Source: CAXXOK01 sp963666755
Lineage (GTDB): Bacteria > Bacillota > Clostridia > Christensenellales > Aristaeellaceae
DNA: 64,000 bases
Assembly: GCA_963666755.2 (NCBI GenBank)
Contig: CAXXGW010000009.1
Location: 1 to 64,000, forward strand
Direction: 5' to 3'
This document shows positions 46,309 to 54,897 of the stretch, in pieces (the first letter of the stretch is position 1; each line of letters opens with the position of its first letter). The notes beneath the pieces were generated by a model. The model was not told the DNA's origin. It did not search any database and was given only the letters and a program-made list of their open reading frames with translations. The translations under genes and the position numbers were made by a program.

Positions 46309-46401
46309 TTGGGACGGAGAGGATAAACGTGTGGCAGAGCAGGCTTTTGCCCTGTCCGGCGGGGCGTGGCCTGCACCTTGCGGCGTATGCCGCCCCGGGG
46401 T

Positions 46402-46608
46402 TCAGTCGGGGCGGTACTCCAGCAGATCGCCCGGCTGGCAGCCGAGCACCTCGCAGATGGCGTTCAGGGTGGAGAAGCGAATCGCGCTGATTTTGCCTGT
46501 TTTCATGCGGGACAGGTTCACGTTGGATACGCCGACCTGCTCGCTCAGGTCGTTAAGGGAGATTTTCCGGTCGGCCATCACGCGGTCCAGACGCAGGATA
46601 ATTGCCAT
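46402..46608 (-). CDS. Small XRE-family transcriptional regulator (YozG-like)
   Basis: A 68-residue protein that is almost entirely one helix-turn-helix (ISLNDLSEQVGVSNVNLSRMKTGKISAIRFSTLNAICEVLGCQPGDLLEY), of the Cro/CI type that appears next to DUF2975 proteins in many Firmicutes. ATG 46608 was preferred because GAGGTGG lies six bases ahead; ATG 46617 is upstream of that site. It follows the DUF2975 gene by 10 bases and is surely co-transcribed with it. It probably regulates its own operon. Confidence 0.85.
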   Translation of the reverse strand: MAIILRLDRVMADRKISLNDLSEQVGVSNVNLSRMKTGKISAIRFSTLNAICEVLGCQPGDLLEYRPD

Positions 46609-46618
46609 TGTCGCCACC

Positions 46619-47134
46619 TCACAGGGTTTCGTCTACCTGGGTTTGCAGCTCGCCGCCGTACTGAAAGATCAACGCAAAGGCGAACACCGCCAGGCAGACC
46701 ACCACGCCCACCAGCGTGTTCTGCACGCCGATAATCAGCCCCAGCAGCACGGCCAGCGTTTTGAGTTGCTTCACGGCGGCGGGGGTGAAAGGCGTCTCGC
46801 TTTCGCGAATGTGGGTAAACAGGCGCGTGACCAGCCGGAGCATAACCTGTGCCAGCACGAAGGAGAGCAGCTGCGCGCCCAGATCCAGCCGAAGGGCAGA
46901 CAGCTCCCGCGACAGGTCTACGCCCAGCACATCCCCCAGCAGCACGGACTGCGGCACGGTCAGGTACACGTCCATCCCGCCGATGCGCAGCAGGGGCGTT
47001 TCGCCCGGTATCCATGTGGAAACAAGCAGATACAGCGTAAAACCAAAGGCCACATACAGCACGATGCGCGCAACTTTGGCCAGGATCAGGACGATTTCGC
47101 TTTGCCGGCGGATTTTTTCGGATAATTCACTCAT
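46619..47134 (-). CDS. DUF2975 family membrane protein
   Basis: A 171-residue protein with four hydrophobic segments (IVLYVAFGFTLYLLVS; a segment near residue 100; LKTLAVLLGLIIGVQNTLV; VVCLAVFAFALIFQYG). The segment HIRESETPFTPAAVKQLKTLA between spans three and four is the DUF2975 signature. Its function is unknown; it is usually encoded with a small XRE regulator, as here. ATG 47134 is preceded by AGGAGG. The promoter is at 47172-47200. Confidence 0.85.
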   Translation of the reverse strand: MSELSEKIRRQSEIVLILAKVARIVLYVAFGFTLYLLVSTWIPGETPLLRIGGMDVYLTVPQSVLLGDVLGVDLSRELSALRLDLGAQLLSFVLAQVMLRLVTRLFTHIRESETPFTPAAVKQLKTLAVLLGLIIGVQNTLVGVVVCLAVFAFALIFQYGGELQTQVDETL

Positions 47135-47171
47135 AAGGATTCCTCCTGCAGTTGGTTTGGAGCACGGGGGC

Positions 47172-47200
47172 AGTATAACACCGGAATAGACGTATGTCAA
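47172..47200 (-). promoter_or_regulatory. Promoter of the DUF2975-XRE operon
   Basis: On the minus strand: TTGACA (47200-47195), 17-base spacer, TATACT (47177-47172), about 40 bases before the start codon. Confidence 0.8.
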
Positions 47201-47357
47201 CTATAAATTAACGATAAATATAAAGTATTTTACGATGAGTGATTGTGGCATGACCTGCTGTCTGTGTGCTCCATTCAAATGGAACACTTTTTCCTGTAAT
47301 AGTAACCGGGGATTGCAGCCGCACGGGGCTTTGTTTTCGCATTGGGAGCATTGCCAC

Positions 47358-47398
47358 TTGACATTACATAAGAAACAACGTTACAATAGATGTAACGT
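47358..47398 (+). promoter_or_regulatory. Promoter with overlapping operator of the ArsR-MFS operon
   Basis: TTGACA (47358-47363), 18-base spacer, TACAAT (47382-47387). The inverted repeat ACGTTAC-N7-GTAACGT (47378-47384 and 47392-47398) covers the -10 and start point, where a bound ArsR-type dimer would block polymerase. Confidence 0.65.
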
Positions 47399-47418
47399 AG
47401 AAAAAAGGAGGCGCGTTT

Positions 47419-47979
47419 ATGGATACGATCGTCCTGCAAGGGAAAAAGGAGCTGGATGTATTCATCAACCCGCAACGGCAGCGGCTGTTGCGCTGCATGA
47501 ATCTGGCGGGCGAACCGCTGACGCCCAAACAGATTGCCGATAGAATGGCGCTTTCGCCCTCGTCGGTGCAGCACCACCTGCAAAAACTGCTGGCATTGGG
47601 GCTGGTAGAGCTGCACCATACCGAAACCATCCACGGCATCACCGCGCGGTATTACCGGGTGGCGACGAAAACCGTACGCATCGGCAGCCTGACGGAAAAC
47701 ACGCTGCTGCCCCAGCGGCTGGCGCTTTTGCAATCGCTGCTCAGCACCGTGTTTGAAGGGTACGCGGCCTATTGCGGCGCAAACCCCGCGCCCGCCGTGC
47801 AGGCCGCGCCCTATGGGGATTTGCTGTCCGGCATCGTGCGCCTGACCCCGGAGGAGGCCCGTACGGTGCAGGAAACCATCCGCGGCTTTCTGGACGCGCA
47901 CGAGCGGGAGGATGCGCCCGGCGCGCCGTGGGAGTATGCGCTGGTTGCCTATCCGGTCGGGGAGGTGCGGCATGGCTAA
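47419..47979 (+). CDS. ArsR/HTH_20-type transcriptional regulator
   Basis: A 186-residue protein. The N-terminal winged helix (INPQRQRLLRCMNLAGEPLTPKQIADRMALSPSSVQHHLQKLLALGLVELHHTETIHGITARYYRV) belongs to ArsR-like regulators. The C-terminal half is a helical effector or dimerisation region without obvious metal-ligand cysteines, so the signal is probably a small molecule and not a metal. AAAAGGAGG precedes the ATG. Its last codons overlap the MFS gene by eight bases. It likely represses the pair through the palindrome over its promoter. Confidence 0.85.
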   Translation: MDTIVLQGKKELDVFINPQRQRLLRCMNLAGEPLTPKQIADRMALSPSSVQHHLQKLLALGLVELHHTETIHGITARYYRVATKTVRIGSLTENTLLPQRLALLQSLLSTVFEGYAAYCGANPAPAVQAAPYGDLLSGIVRLTPEEARTVQETIRGFLDAHEREDAPGAPWEYALVAYPVGEVRHG

Positions 47980-49165
47980 ACCGCTGCAGGTTCTGGTGCT
48001 GCTGCGCAACCTCGCGCTGGGGGTGATGGCGCCGGTGCTGTCGCTCACGCTGCTGGCGCACGGCGCGACGCTGGGCACCCTGTCGCTGCTGATGGCCGTC
48101 TACTCCGCCACGGTGATCGCGGCGGAGTTTCCAAGCGGCGTGTTTGCCGATTTGGCGGGGCGCAAGAATGCCTTTCTGCTTTCGACGGTATTGCAGGTGG
48201 TCAGCTATGCGTTGCTGCTGCTGGCGCGCACCGCGCCGGTGCTGGGGCTTGCGATGGTCGCCAACGGGCTGGGGCGGGCGTTTGCCTCCGGCAGCATCGA
48301 CGCGCTGGCTATCGATCAGGCCGGGGAGGCGGCGCTGGCGAAGGTTACGGCGCGGCTTTCGATGCTGGAAAGCATCGGGCTGGCTTTGGGCGCGCTGCTG
48401 GGCGGGGTGCTGGCCGGCGTGGGGGAACGCTACACCGCTAACCTGACCTGTAATCTGGGGCTGTACGCCCTCCTGTTTGGCATCACCCTGCTGGCGGTGC
48501 GGGAAGCCCCCCGCCCAGCGGCTGGGAACATGCCCCGCCGCGAACGGCTGCCCGCGCAGGTTCGGGAAAGCGTGGCCCTGATGCGCCGCCGGGGCCTGCC
48601 GCGCGTGCTGTTTGGACTGGCGTTGGCGACCGGCTTTGCGCTGCTGGCGGTGGAAACGTACTGGCAGCCCGCGCTGGCTACGTTCGCGCCTCCGGCGTGG
48701 AGTTTTGGGGTGGTCAGCTTCGGGAGCTTCTTTTGTGTGGCGGTGGGCAGCCATTTGGCGGAGCGCCTGTTGCGCAGGCGGGAGGGCGCGGGCGCGGTGT
48801 GGCTGCTGCTGCTCAAGGCGCTGCTGGGTGGGCTGCTCTGCCTGTTGGCCGTGCCCGGACAGGCGGGCGGGTTTATCGCGCTGTATGGGCTCCTGTATGG
48901 AGCGGTGGGTTGCGGCGGCGTGGTGGAAAATACGCTGCTGAACCGCATCACGCCCTCGGCCCAGCGGGCGAGCGTGCTTTCGCTGCTATCGCTGACGGTG
49001 CAGATTGGCGGTTTAGCAGCTTCGCTTTGTGGGTATGGTATCCGTGCATACGGTGGGTATGCGACCCTGTGGCGCATTGCTGGCGGATTGCTGCTGGCGG
49101 GCGCCGGGGCGGCGTTCCTGTACCGGCGCGGCAAGGCGTCCGGCCGGGATGAAGCCGCCGTATAA
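47972..49165 (+). CDS. MFS transporter
   Basis: A 397-residue protein with about twelve membrane spans. The loop 2-3 motif is FADLAGRKNAF (family G-x-x-x-D-x-x-G-R-K/R), and a central cytoplasmic loop lies near residues 180-205. It probably exports a drug or metabolite under control of the overlapping ArsR-type gene, a common resistance arrangement. Substrate cannot be predicted. ATG 47972 starts inside the regulator gene. Confidence 0.88.
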   Translation: MAKPLQVLVLLRNLALGVMAPVLSLTLLAHGATLGTLSLLMAVYSATVIAAEFPSGVFADLAGRKNAFLLSTVLQVVSYALLLLARTAPVLGLAMVANGLGRAFASGSIDALAIDQAGEAALAKVTARLSMLESIGLALGALLGGVLAGVGERYTANLTCNLGLYALLFGITLLAVREAPRPAAGNMPRRERLPAQVRESVALMRRRGLPRVLFGLALATGFALLAVETYWQPALATFAPPAWSFGVVSFGSFFCVAVGSHLAERLLRRREGAGAVWLLLLKALLGGLLCLLAVPGQAGGFIALYGLLYGAVGCGGVVENTLLNRITPSAQRASVLSLLSLTVQIGGLAASLCGYGIRAYGGYATLWRIAGGLLLAGAGAAFLYRRGKASGRDEAAV

Positions 49166-49229
49166 ACAGAGGGAACCGGCAATATGCCGCCGGACTGGCG
49201 GCTGTACCCGATGAAAGGATGGGGTTAGG

Positions 49230-49442
49230 ATGACAACAACGGTATTGCATGTAGAAGGCATGTCCTGTGGGCATTGCGTGAAGGCGGTCAGCGGTGCGGT
49301 GAGCGCGCTGCCGGGCGTCAAGGCGGTGCAGGTGGATTTGCAAACCAAAACGGCGACGGTGGAGCATGATCCGGCGCTGGTAAACGTGGTCAAAATCCGG
49401 GAAGCGATCGAGGGGCAAGGCTACGATGTGGTGATGGACTAA
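49230..49442 (+). CDS. CopZ-like heavy-metal-binding chaperone (HMA domain)
   Basis: A 70-residue single HMA domain. GMSCGHC near residues 10-16 is the MxCxxC site that holds Cu(I) or a similar ion; the rest (VSGAVSALPGVKAVQVDLQTKTATVEHDP, IREAIEGQGYDV) fits the ferredoxin-like fold. AAAGGA precedes the ATG. No copper ATPase gene is adjacent; the P-type ATPase at 37-40 kb lacks the copper motif. Confidence 0.9.
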   Translation: MTTTVLHVEGMSCGHCVKAVSGAVSALPGVKAVQVDLQTKTATVEHDPALVNVVKIREAIEGQGYDVVMD

Positions 49443-49463
49443 AAACCGGGTCAAGAGCAAGAA

Positions 49464-50083
49464 TGGGTCAAGAGCCGCTGGCCCTTGTCAGAATTCCAAA
49501 GGTTGAAACCCTTTGGGGGTTTGAAAAAAGACTAAGCCCCCAGCCGCAGCGGAAATGGGTCAAGGGCCGCTGGCCCTTGTCAGGATTCCAAAGGGTGAAA
49601 CCCTTTGGCGGGCTTGGGCAAAGCCCAAGCCCCCAGCCGCGGCACAGCTACACAAGCGCGCGAACAGCGCCGCAGGCGCTATGAGGCGCGCGGGGGCGGA
49701 TACCCGCCACATGCAAGCGTTAAAAACGGGTCAAGGGCCGCTGGCCCCTGTCAGGATTCCAAAGGGTGAAACCCTTTGGTGGGTTTGAGCGAAGCCCAAG
49801 CCTGCGCCGCAGCACAGTTACACAAGCGCGCGAACATCGCCGCAGGCGCTGTTCGCTCGCTGCGCGTTTCTGTGGGACGCTGGGGCTCGGCCCCAGACCA
49901 CGGCAGGGGTTTCACCCCTGCACCCTGACAAGGGCTATCAGCCCTTGACCCATCTTTTTAACAAACAGAGCCCGGAGCATCTACTCCGGGCTTTTTGCTC
50001 GTCAATCCAGGTCAAGGGCCGCTGGCCCTTGTCAGGTTTCCAAAGGGTGAAACCCTTTGGCGGGTTTGGGTAAAGCCAAAGCT
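49464..50083. repeat. Array of composite triple-hairpin repeats (region A)
   Basis: Units of about 90 bases occur at 49464-49553, 49556-49645, 49727-49816 and 50010-50083, with an inverted, variant unit at 49861-49957. Each contains three hairpins in fixed order: AAGGGCCGCTGGCCCTT, CCAAAGGGTGAAACCCTTTGG and GCTTGGGCAAAGCCCAAGC, then CCCAGCCGCAGC. A shared linker (AAGCGCGCGAACAGCGCCGC) follows some units. There is no gene in the 700-base gap. The region separates two convergent genes. The same units occur at 54.1-54.9 kb. Confidence 0.85.
49969..49996 (+). terminator. Rho-independent terminator inside repeat region A
   Basis: AGCCCGGAG (49969-49977) / CTCCGGGCT (49984-49992), loop CATCTA, then TTTT. 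It would end plus-strand transcripts from the CopZ gene. Confidence 0.7.
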
Positions 50084-50143
50084 CCGTGCGTATCGCGCCG
50101 CCTTCGCCTCTGTGCCCCAAACGCAAGCGCACGAACGCTGCCG

Positions 50144-50401
50144 CTACTTGGCGTGGGCGCGGTAAAAGGCGCGTAACGCCTCCTTGCGGGCAGGGGGAAG
50201 ATCAGCCTTGCGGATGCCGCAAACGGCGCCTTCCAGCCCCAACAGACGATGGATGCAGGCGGATTCGTCAATCGCCTGAATGCGCAGCCAGGCTTCCTCC
50301 GCGCCGAGGGCGCGCAATGCGGCTACGGTGGGCACGCCCGCATTCTGTAACTGCTTTTCCACAACCGGGCCGATGTTCGGCAACTGGGCTAACTCCCCCA
50401 T
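50144..50401 (-). CDS. TfoX C-terminal domain-like protein
   Basis: An 85-residue helical protein (LAQLPNIGPVVEKQLQNAGV; ALGAEEAWLRIQAIDESACIHRLLGLEGAVCGI; PPARKEALRAFY) that matches the stand-alone TfoX C-terminal domain found in Firmicutes. The LPNIG segment is a helix-hairpin-helix-like nucleic-acid-binding element. In proteobacteria TfoX/Sxy controls competence; the role of this short form is not known. GAGGGAGG precedes the ATG. It lies upstream of aspA's end on the same strand but has its own ribosome site. Confidence 0.8.
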   Translation of the reverse strand: MGELAQLPNIGPVVEKQLQNAGVPTVAALRALGAEEAWLRIQAIDESACIHRLLGLEGAVCGIRKADLPPARKEALRAFYRAHAK

Positions 50402-50493
50402 ATGGTATGCCTCCCTCTGTACGCGTCGGTGTTCTGCGAACAGTATCCCATACGCCGGGGCTACTGTCAAGAGGGGTGCCGGCACGGTTGTGC

Positions 50494-51897
50494 TTAACGC
50501 TGTGCGGTAGTCAGAGCGTAGGGGTCCAGCAGGGCTTCCAGCCGCGCTTCGGGCAGCACGGCCTCGCGCTGCGCCAGCGCGCGCAGGGGCGTGTGGCTGC
50601 GCACCGCCTCGCGCGCCAGAGAAGAAGCGCGCGTGTAGCCGATGTAGGGGCATAATGCAGCCGCCATGCCCGCGCCTTCTTCCACCTGGCGGCGGCAGCG
50701 CTCGGCGTTGGCCGTGATGCCGCGGATGCAATTTATAGTCAGCGTGCGCATACCTTGGGTCAGGGTCTGGATGGACTCGTAAAGCTTGTAAAACAGAATC
50801 GGCTCAAAGGCGTTCAGCTCCAGCTGCCCGGCTTCGGCCGCGAGGGTCACGGTCAGGTCGTTGCCGATTACGCCAAAGGCGATCTGGTTGACAACCTCCG
50901 GGATCACGGGGTTGATTTTGCCCGGCATGATGGAGGAGCCGTTCTGCCGCGCAGGCAGGTTGATTTCCCCCAGTCCCGCGCTGGGGCCGGAAGCCATCAG
51001 CCGCAGATCGTTGCTGATTTTGGACAGGTTCACGGCACAGGTTTTCAGCGCCGCGGAAAGCTGCACGCACGCGTCCAGATTCTGCGTACCGTCGATCAAA
51101 TCCTCGCTGCGGCGCAGTGGCTCGCCGCTGTATTCGCATAAAAGCGCCAGCGCGCGCCCGGCAAAGGCCGGGTCGGCGTTTAGCCCCGTGCCCACGGCGG
51201 TGCCGCCGAGGTTCAGGGTGCGCAGACCGTCGCGCGCGGTGCGCAGGCGCGCCATATCCCGCCGGAGCACTGCGGCATAGGCGGCAAACTCCTGCCCCAG
51301 GCGGATGGGCACAGCGTCCTGCAACTGGGTGCGGCCCATTTTCACTACACCGTCAAACGCCGCGGCGCGTTCGGCAAGGGCGTCCACCAGCGCCTGCAGG
51401 GCGTCCAGCAGCGGCCCCATGAGGCGGATGGCCGTAAGTTTGCCGCAGGAGGGGTACACATCGTTGGTGGACTGGCCGTAGTTTACGTGATCGTTGGGGT
51501 GCACCAGCGCATAATCGCCCTTGCGGCCGCCCAGCCGCTCAATGGCGCGGTTGGCCAGCACCTCGTTCATATTCATGTTTACGGAGGTGCCTGCCCCGCC
51601 CTGTACGGGGTCCACGGGGAACTGATCGTTAAGCGACCCAGTCAGCACATCGTCACTCGCGTCGGCAATCGCCTGCGCAACGGACGCATCCAGCGCGCCC
51701 TGCTCGCCCGCGGCCACGGCGCAGGCTTTCTTGATCTGCGCCAGCGCGCGGATCATCTCCGGCTGCAAAGGCTGGCCTGTGATCGGAAAATTCTGCATCG
51801 CGCGCAGGGTGTGCACGCCGTAGTACGCGTCTGCGGGTACGGCCAGCTCGCCGACGATATCCCGCTCCATCCGGGTGGCCTGGGTTCGCGTATCCAT
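50494..51897 (-). CDS. aspA: Aspartate ammonia-lyase
   Basis: This 467-residue enzyme converts L-aspartate to fumarate and ammonia. It has GGAGTSVNMNMNEVLANRA near residue 100, MGRTQLQDAVPIRLGQEF near residue 190 and the superfamily signature GSSIMPGKINPV near residue 318, whose loop supplies the catalytic Ser. The aspartase-type NMNMNEVLAN and length favour aspartase over fumarase. ATG 51897 has GGGAGG ahead. It is divergent from a LysR-type gene whose product may control it. It links nitrogen and fumarate metabolism with the glutamine synthetase and cysK of the region. Confidence 0.92.
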   Translation of the reverse strand: MDTRTQATRMERDIVGELAVPADAYYGVHTLRAMQNFPITGQPLQPEMIRALAQIKKACAVAAGEQGALDASVAQAIADASDDVLTGSLNDQFPVDPVQGGAGTSVNMNMNEVLANRAIERLGGRKGDYALVHPNDHVNYGQSTNDVYPSCGKLTAIRLMGPLLDALQALVDALAERAAAFDGVVKMGRTQLQDAVPIRLGQEFAAYAAVLRRDMARLRTARDGLRTLNLGGTAVGTGLNADPAFAGRALALLCEYSGEPLRRSEDLIDGTQNLDACVQLSAALKTCAVNLSKISNDLRLMASGPSAGLGEINLPARQNGSSIMPGKINPVIPEVVNQIAFGVIGNDLTVTLAAEAGQLELNAFEPILFYKLYESIQTLTQGMRTLTINCIRGITANAERCRRQVEEGAGMAAALCPYIGYTRASSLAREAVRSHTPLRALAQREAVLPEARLEALLDPYALTTAQR

Positions 51898-51949
51898 GTG
51901 GAGTCCCTCCCTGCCTGTGGGCGGGGGTTTGCCCCGCTCCCTTGCATGG

Positions 51950-51994
51950 AGTATAGCGCGGCGGCTATCCATATGCAAATACATATGTTATAAT
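51950..51994. promoter_or_regulatory. Divergent promoter region of aspA and the LysR gene with a shared palindrome
   Basis: Minus strand for aspA: TTGCAT (51978-51973), 17-base spacer, TATACT (51955-51950). Plus strand for the LysR gene: TATAAT (51989-51994) with no good -35. CATATG-N6-CATATG (51970-51987) covers the aspA -35 and abuts the LysR -10, a plausible LysR-type site. Confidence 0.6.
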
Positions 51995-52029
51995 GCTGTA
52001 CATAGAAAAAATGCTATGGAGGGGTGCCC

Positions 52030-52992
52030 ATGCTGCATGAAATGCGCTATGTGCTGGAGGTGTACCGTGCGCGAAGTTTTACCGAGGCGGCGCGGCGGCT
52101 GTACATCTCCCAGCCTTCGCTCAGCGCTATGGTCAAACGGGCGGAAAAGCGCATTGGCAGCCCGATTTTCGACCGTGGTGTAAACCCGATCGGGCTGACG
52201 GCGGTGGGGCGGGAGTACGTGCGCGCCGCCGAACGCGTGCTGGAGGTGGAGGAGAGCTTCGCCCGCACCCTGCATGCGCTGGACCATTGCCTGACAGGCA
52301 GCCTGTCGCTGGGGGGCACGACGTTGTTCACCTCTTACGTGCTGCCCGCGCTGATCTCCCGTTTTTCGGCGCTGTACCCGGGCGTGGAAATCCGCCTGCA
52401 CGAAACGCACACCCTGACCCTGCTCAAGGAATTGGCCGAGGGCGAGCTGGATTTGATTGCCGACAACGGCGATTTTGATCCCGACCGCTTCGGCCGCGAA
52501 GGGTTTCGGCGGGAGCGGCTGTTGCTGGCTGTGCCGGCGGCCCGGTCTGTAAACCATGCGCTGGCCGCGCTGCGCCTGAGCACGGAGGCGGTGCGCGCCG
52601 ACCGCCACCGCGCGGCGGATTGCCCGGCGCTGAAGCTGACGCTTGTGCGGGAGGAGCCTTTTTTGCTGCTCAAGGAAGGCAACGACACACGCGCACGGGC
52701 GGATCGGCTGTTTGCCGCAGCCGGATACCGACCGGACGTGCGGCTGCTGCTGGATCAGCAGATCACCTCCTACAACCTGGCGGGGTACGGCATGGGCGCG
52801 GCGTTCATCAGCGATACGCTGGTCAAGAGCGCGCCGCCGCCGGGCGAGGTCTGCTTCTACCGGCTGGCGGGCGCGGAGGCGGAGCGTGAAATCAGCCTGT
52901 ATTACCGGCGCACGCGGCCGCGCACCAGCGCGGTGGAGGCCTTCATGGCCATGGTGCGCACGCTGGACGGTACCGAAACCGCCCAGCCTTGA
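52030..52992 (+). CDS. LysR-family transcriptional regulator
   Basis: A 320-residue regulator. The winged helix-turn-helix is residues 1-60 (EVYRARSFTEAARRLYISQPSLSAMVKRAEKRIGSPIFDR), with the effector-binding domain from about 90 (GSLSLGGTTLFTSYVLPALISRF; GELDLIADN; GYGMGAAFISDTLV). It is divergent from aspA, with a palindrome between them, so aspartate or a related amino acid is a reasonable guess for the effector. ATG 52030 follows GGAGGGG; the GTG at 52024 overlaps that site. Its stop lies within the -35 of the HAD promoter. Confidence 0.88.
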   Translation: MLHEMRYVLEVYRARSFTEAARRLYISQPSLSAMVKRAEKRIGSPIFDRGVNPIGLTAVGREYVRAAERVLEVEESFARTLHALDHCLTGSLSLGGTTLFTSYVLPALISRFSALYPGVEIRLHETHTLTLLKELAEGELDLIADNGDFDPDRFGREGFRRERLLLAVPAARSVNHALAALRLSTEAVRADRHRAADCPALKLTLVREEPFLLLKEGNDTRARADRLFAAAGYRPDVRLLLDQQITSYNLAGYGMGAAFISDTLVKSAPPPGEVCFYRLAGAEAEREISLYYRRTRPRTSAVEAFMAMVRTLDGTETAQP

Positions 52993-53016
52993 CAGGCAGG
53001 GGCGGCATGGTATAAT
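52989..53016 (+). promoter_or_regulatory. Promoter of the HAD hydrolase gene
   Basis: TTGACA (52989-52994), 16-base spacer, TATAAT (53011-53016). The -35 box includes the LysR stop codon. Confidence 0.75.
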
Positions 53017-53118
53017 AAAAGCACGAAAACCCTTGATTCCGGCGCGTTTGCACTCTCTCATCCGGCGCGCGGCAGCCTTCTCACAACCCCGCACGCTCCC
53101 CCCAAAGGAGGAACGCCG

Positions 53119-54087
53119 ATGCACAACACCGAACGCATGGCCGTCTGTTACGATTTTGATAAAACCTTAAGCCCCGACGATATGCAGGCCTACACCTTCA
53201 TCCCCTCGGTGGGGATGCAGAGCGAGGCGTTTTTCCGCGAAGCCAACGACGATGCGGTGCGCAACCGCATGGATCGCAACCTGGCGTGGATGCGTAAAAT
53301 GCTGCTGGAGGCTACGCGCACCGGGCAGCGGTTGCAAAGGAAGACTTTCCGCGCGATGGGAGCGGAGGTGAAGCTCTTCCCGGGGCTGGACACGTGGTTT
53401 GACCGCGTGAACGCCTATGCCGCCAGCCGGGGGATCAACGTAGAGCATTACGTGATCTCCTCCGGCCTAAGGGAGATGATCGAGGGCAGCGCCATCGCCC
53501 CGCATCTCGCGCGCATCTATGCCTCCAGCTTTTACTACGATGCCACCGATACGGCCGTCTGGCCCGCGCTGGCCGTGAACTACACCAACAAGACGCAGTT
53601 TGTGTACCGCATTGCCAAGGGCGCGTTCGACGAAAATGACGAGTCTGTGAACCGCAGCCGTAAACCGGAGGAGCTGTACATTCCCTACCGCAACCTGGTG
53701 TATCTGGGCGACAGCGAAACCGACATCCCCGGCATGCGCGTGGTGCAGCATAAGGGCGGGCATACCGTGGGCGTGTATAACCCGGAAACGGATCGCCGTA
53801 AGACGGTTTATGACCTGTATCTGGATAAGCGGCTGGATTTTTTCGCCCCGGCCGACTACCGCGACGGGCAGCCGCTCTACCGGCTGATGACGCGGCTGAT
53901 TGATCTGGCGGCGGCGCGCAACGCGCTGGATGCCGAAACCCGCGCGCTGGATCGCACGGTGGCGCCGTATGCAGCCTACCAGACCGCGCGGCGCGCGATG
54001 CACACGGGCGACACGGCCGCCTGCGAGGCGCTGGCCCCGCTGGTGAAAAGCCTGCTGGATCAGGTGCAGGGCAATGTAGAGGGCTGA
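53119..54087 (+). CDS. HAD-superfamily phosphatase
   Basis: A 322-residue soluble HAD enzyme: motif I CYDFDKTLS (nucleophile Asp near residue 12), motif II VISSGLREMI near residue 113, and motif IV YLGDSETDIPGM near residue 209. The cap lies between motifs I and II and is helical. Its substrate is unknown; phosphoserine-phosphatase-like relatives are the nearest type by layout. AAAGGAGG precedes the ATG, and it has its own promoter. Repeat region B follows. Confidence 0.85.
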   Translation: MHNTERMAVCYDFDKTLSPDDMQAYTFIPSVGMQSEAFFREANDDAVRNRMDRNLAWMRKMLLEATRTGQRLQRKTFRAMGAEVKLFPGLDTWFDRVNAYAASRGINVEHYVISSGLREMIEGSAIAPHLARIYASSFYYDATDTAVWPALAVNYTNKTQFVYRIAKGAFDENDESVNRSRKPEELYIPYRNLVYLGDSETDIPGMRVVQHKGGHTVGVYNPETDRRKTVYDLYLDKRLDFFAPADYRDGQPLYRLMTRLIDLAAARNALDAETRALDRTVAPYAAYQTARRAMHTGDTAACEALAPLVKSLLDQVQGNVEG

Positions 54088-54103
54088 CCCCCCGCCGCAG
54101 CGG

Positions 54104-54895
54104 AAATGGGTCAAGGGCTGAAAGCCCTTGTCAGGGTGCAGGGGTGAAACCCCTGCCGGGGTCTGGGGCCGAGCCCCAGCGTCCCATAGAAACGCGTAGC
54201 GAGCGAACAGCGCCGCAGGCGCTATGAGGCGAGCGGGTAAACCGCTTTGCCGGGAGCAAACGAAACTGCAATAGCACAGGCCGGGGCGATCGCCCCGGCC
54301 TGATTGGCTGTATAGGTTGTTGAGTTGTATCACAGAGATGGGATACGGTTCCTGACTTGCTTTGTTGCCTGCATGTGGCAGGTGTCCACCCCCGCGCGCC
54401 TCATAGCGCCTGCGGCGCTGTTTGCGTGCTGCGCATTCTCGCTGCGGCTGGGAGGCTTGGGCTTTGCCCAAACCCGCCAAAGGGTTTCACCCTTTGAAAA
54501 CCGGACAAGGGCCAGCGGCCCTTGACCTATTTTTGGCGCCGGAAAGCGGCGGGAATCCACCCCCGCGCGCCTCATAGCGCCTGCGGCGCTGTTCGCGCGC
54601 TGCGCATTCTCGCTGCGGCTGGGAGGCTTGGGCTTTGCCCAAACCCACCAAAGGGTTTCACCCATTGGAAACCTGACAAGGGCCAGTGGCCCTTGACCCC
54701 TTTTCGCTGCGGCTGGGAGGCTTGGGCTTTGCCCAAACCCACCAAAGGGTTTCACCCTTTGGAAACCTGACAAGGGCCAGCGGCCCTTGACCCCTTTTCG
54801 CTGCGGCTGGGGGTTTGGGCTTCACGTTAAGCCCGCCAAAGGGTTTCGCCCTTTGGAAACCTGACAAGGGCCAGCGGCCCTTGACCCATTTTTTC
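54104..54895. repeat. Array of composite triple-hairpin repeats (region B)
   Basis: The same unit family as at 49.5-50.1 kb. Copies at 54440-54534, 54611-54704, 54705-54798 and 54799-54895 run in the opposite orientation to most of region A, each ending in GGCCCTTGACC and T-rich bases. An inverted variant lies at 54104-54176 (CAGGGGTGAAACCCCTG; GGGGCCGAGCCCC), and a 26-base palindrome at 54277-54302 (centre GGGGCGATCGCCCC). No gene is present in the 810-base gap. It separates the convergent HAD and cysK genes, and the T-rich hairpin ends could act as terminators. Confidence 0.85.
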
Positions 54896-54897
54896 CC

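Noticed and set aside
49464..54895. Possible CRISPR array
   Set aside because: The repeated units are 70-95 bases with internal palindromes, occur next to each other or with repeated linkers, lack unique spacers of even length, and no cas gene is present.
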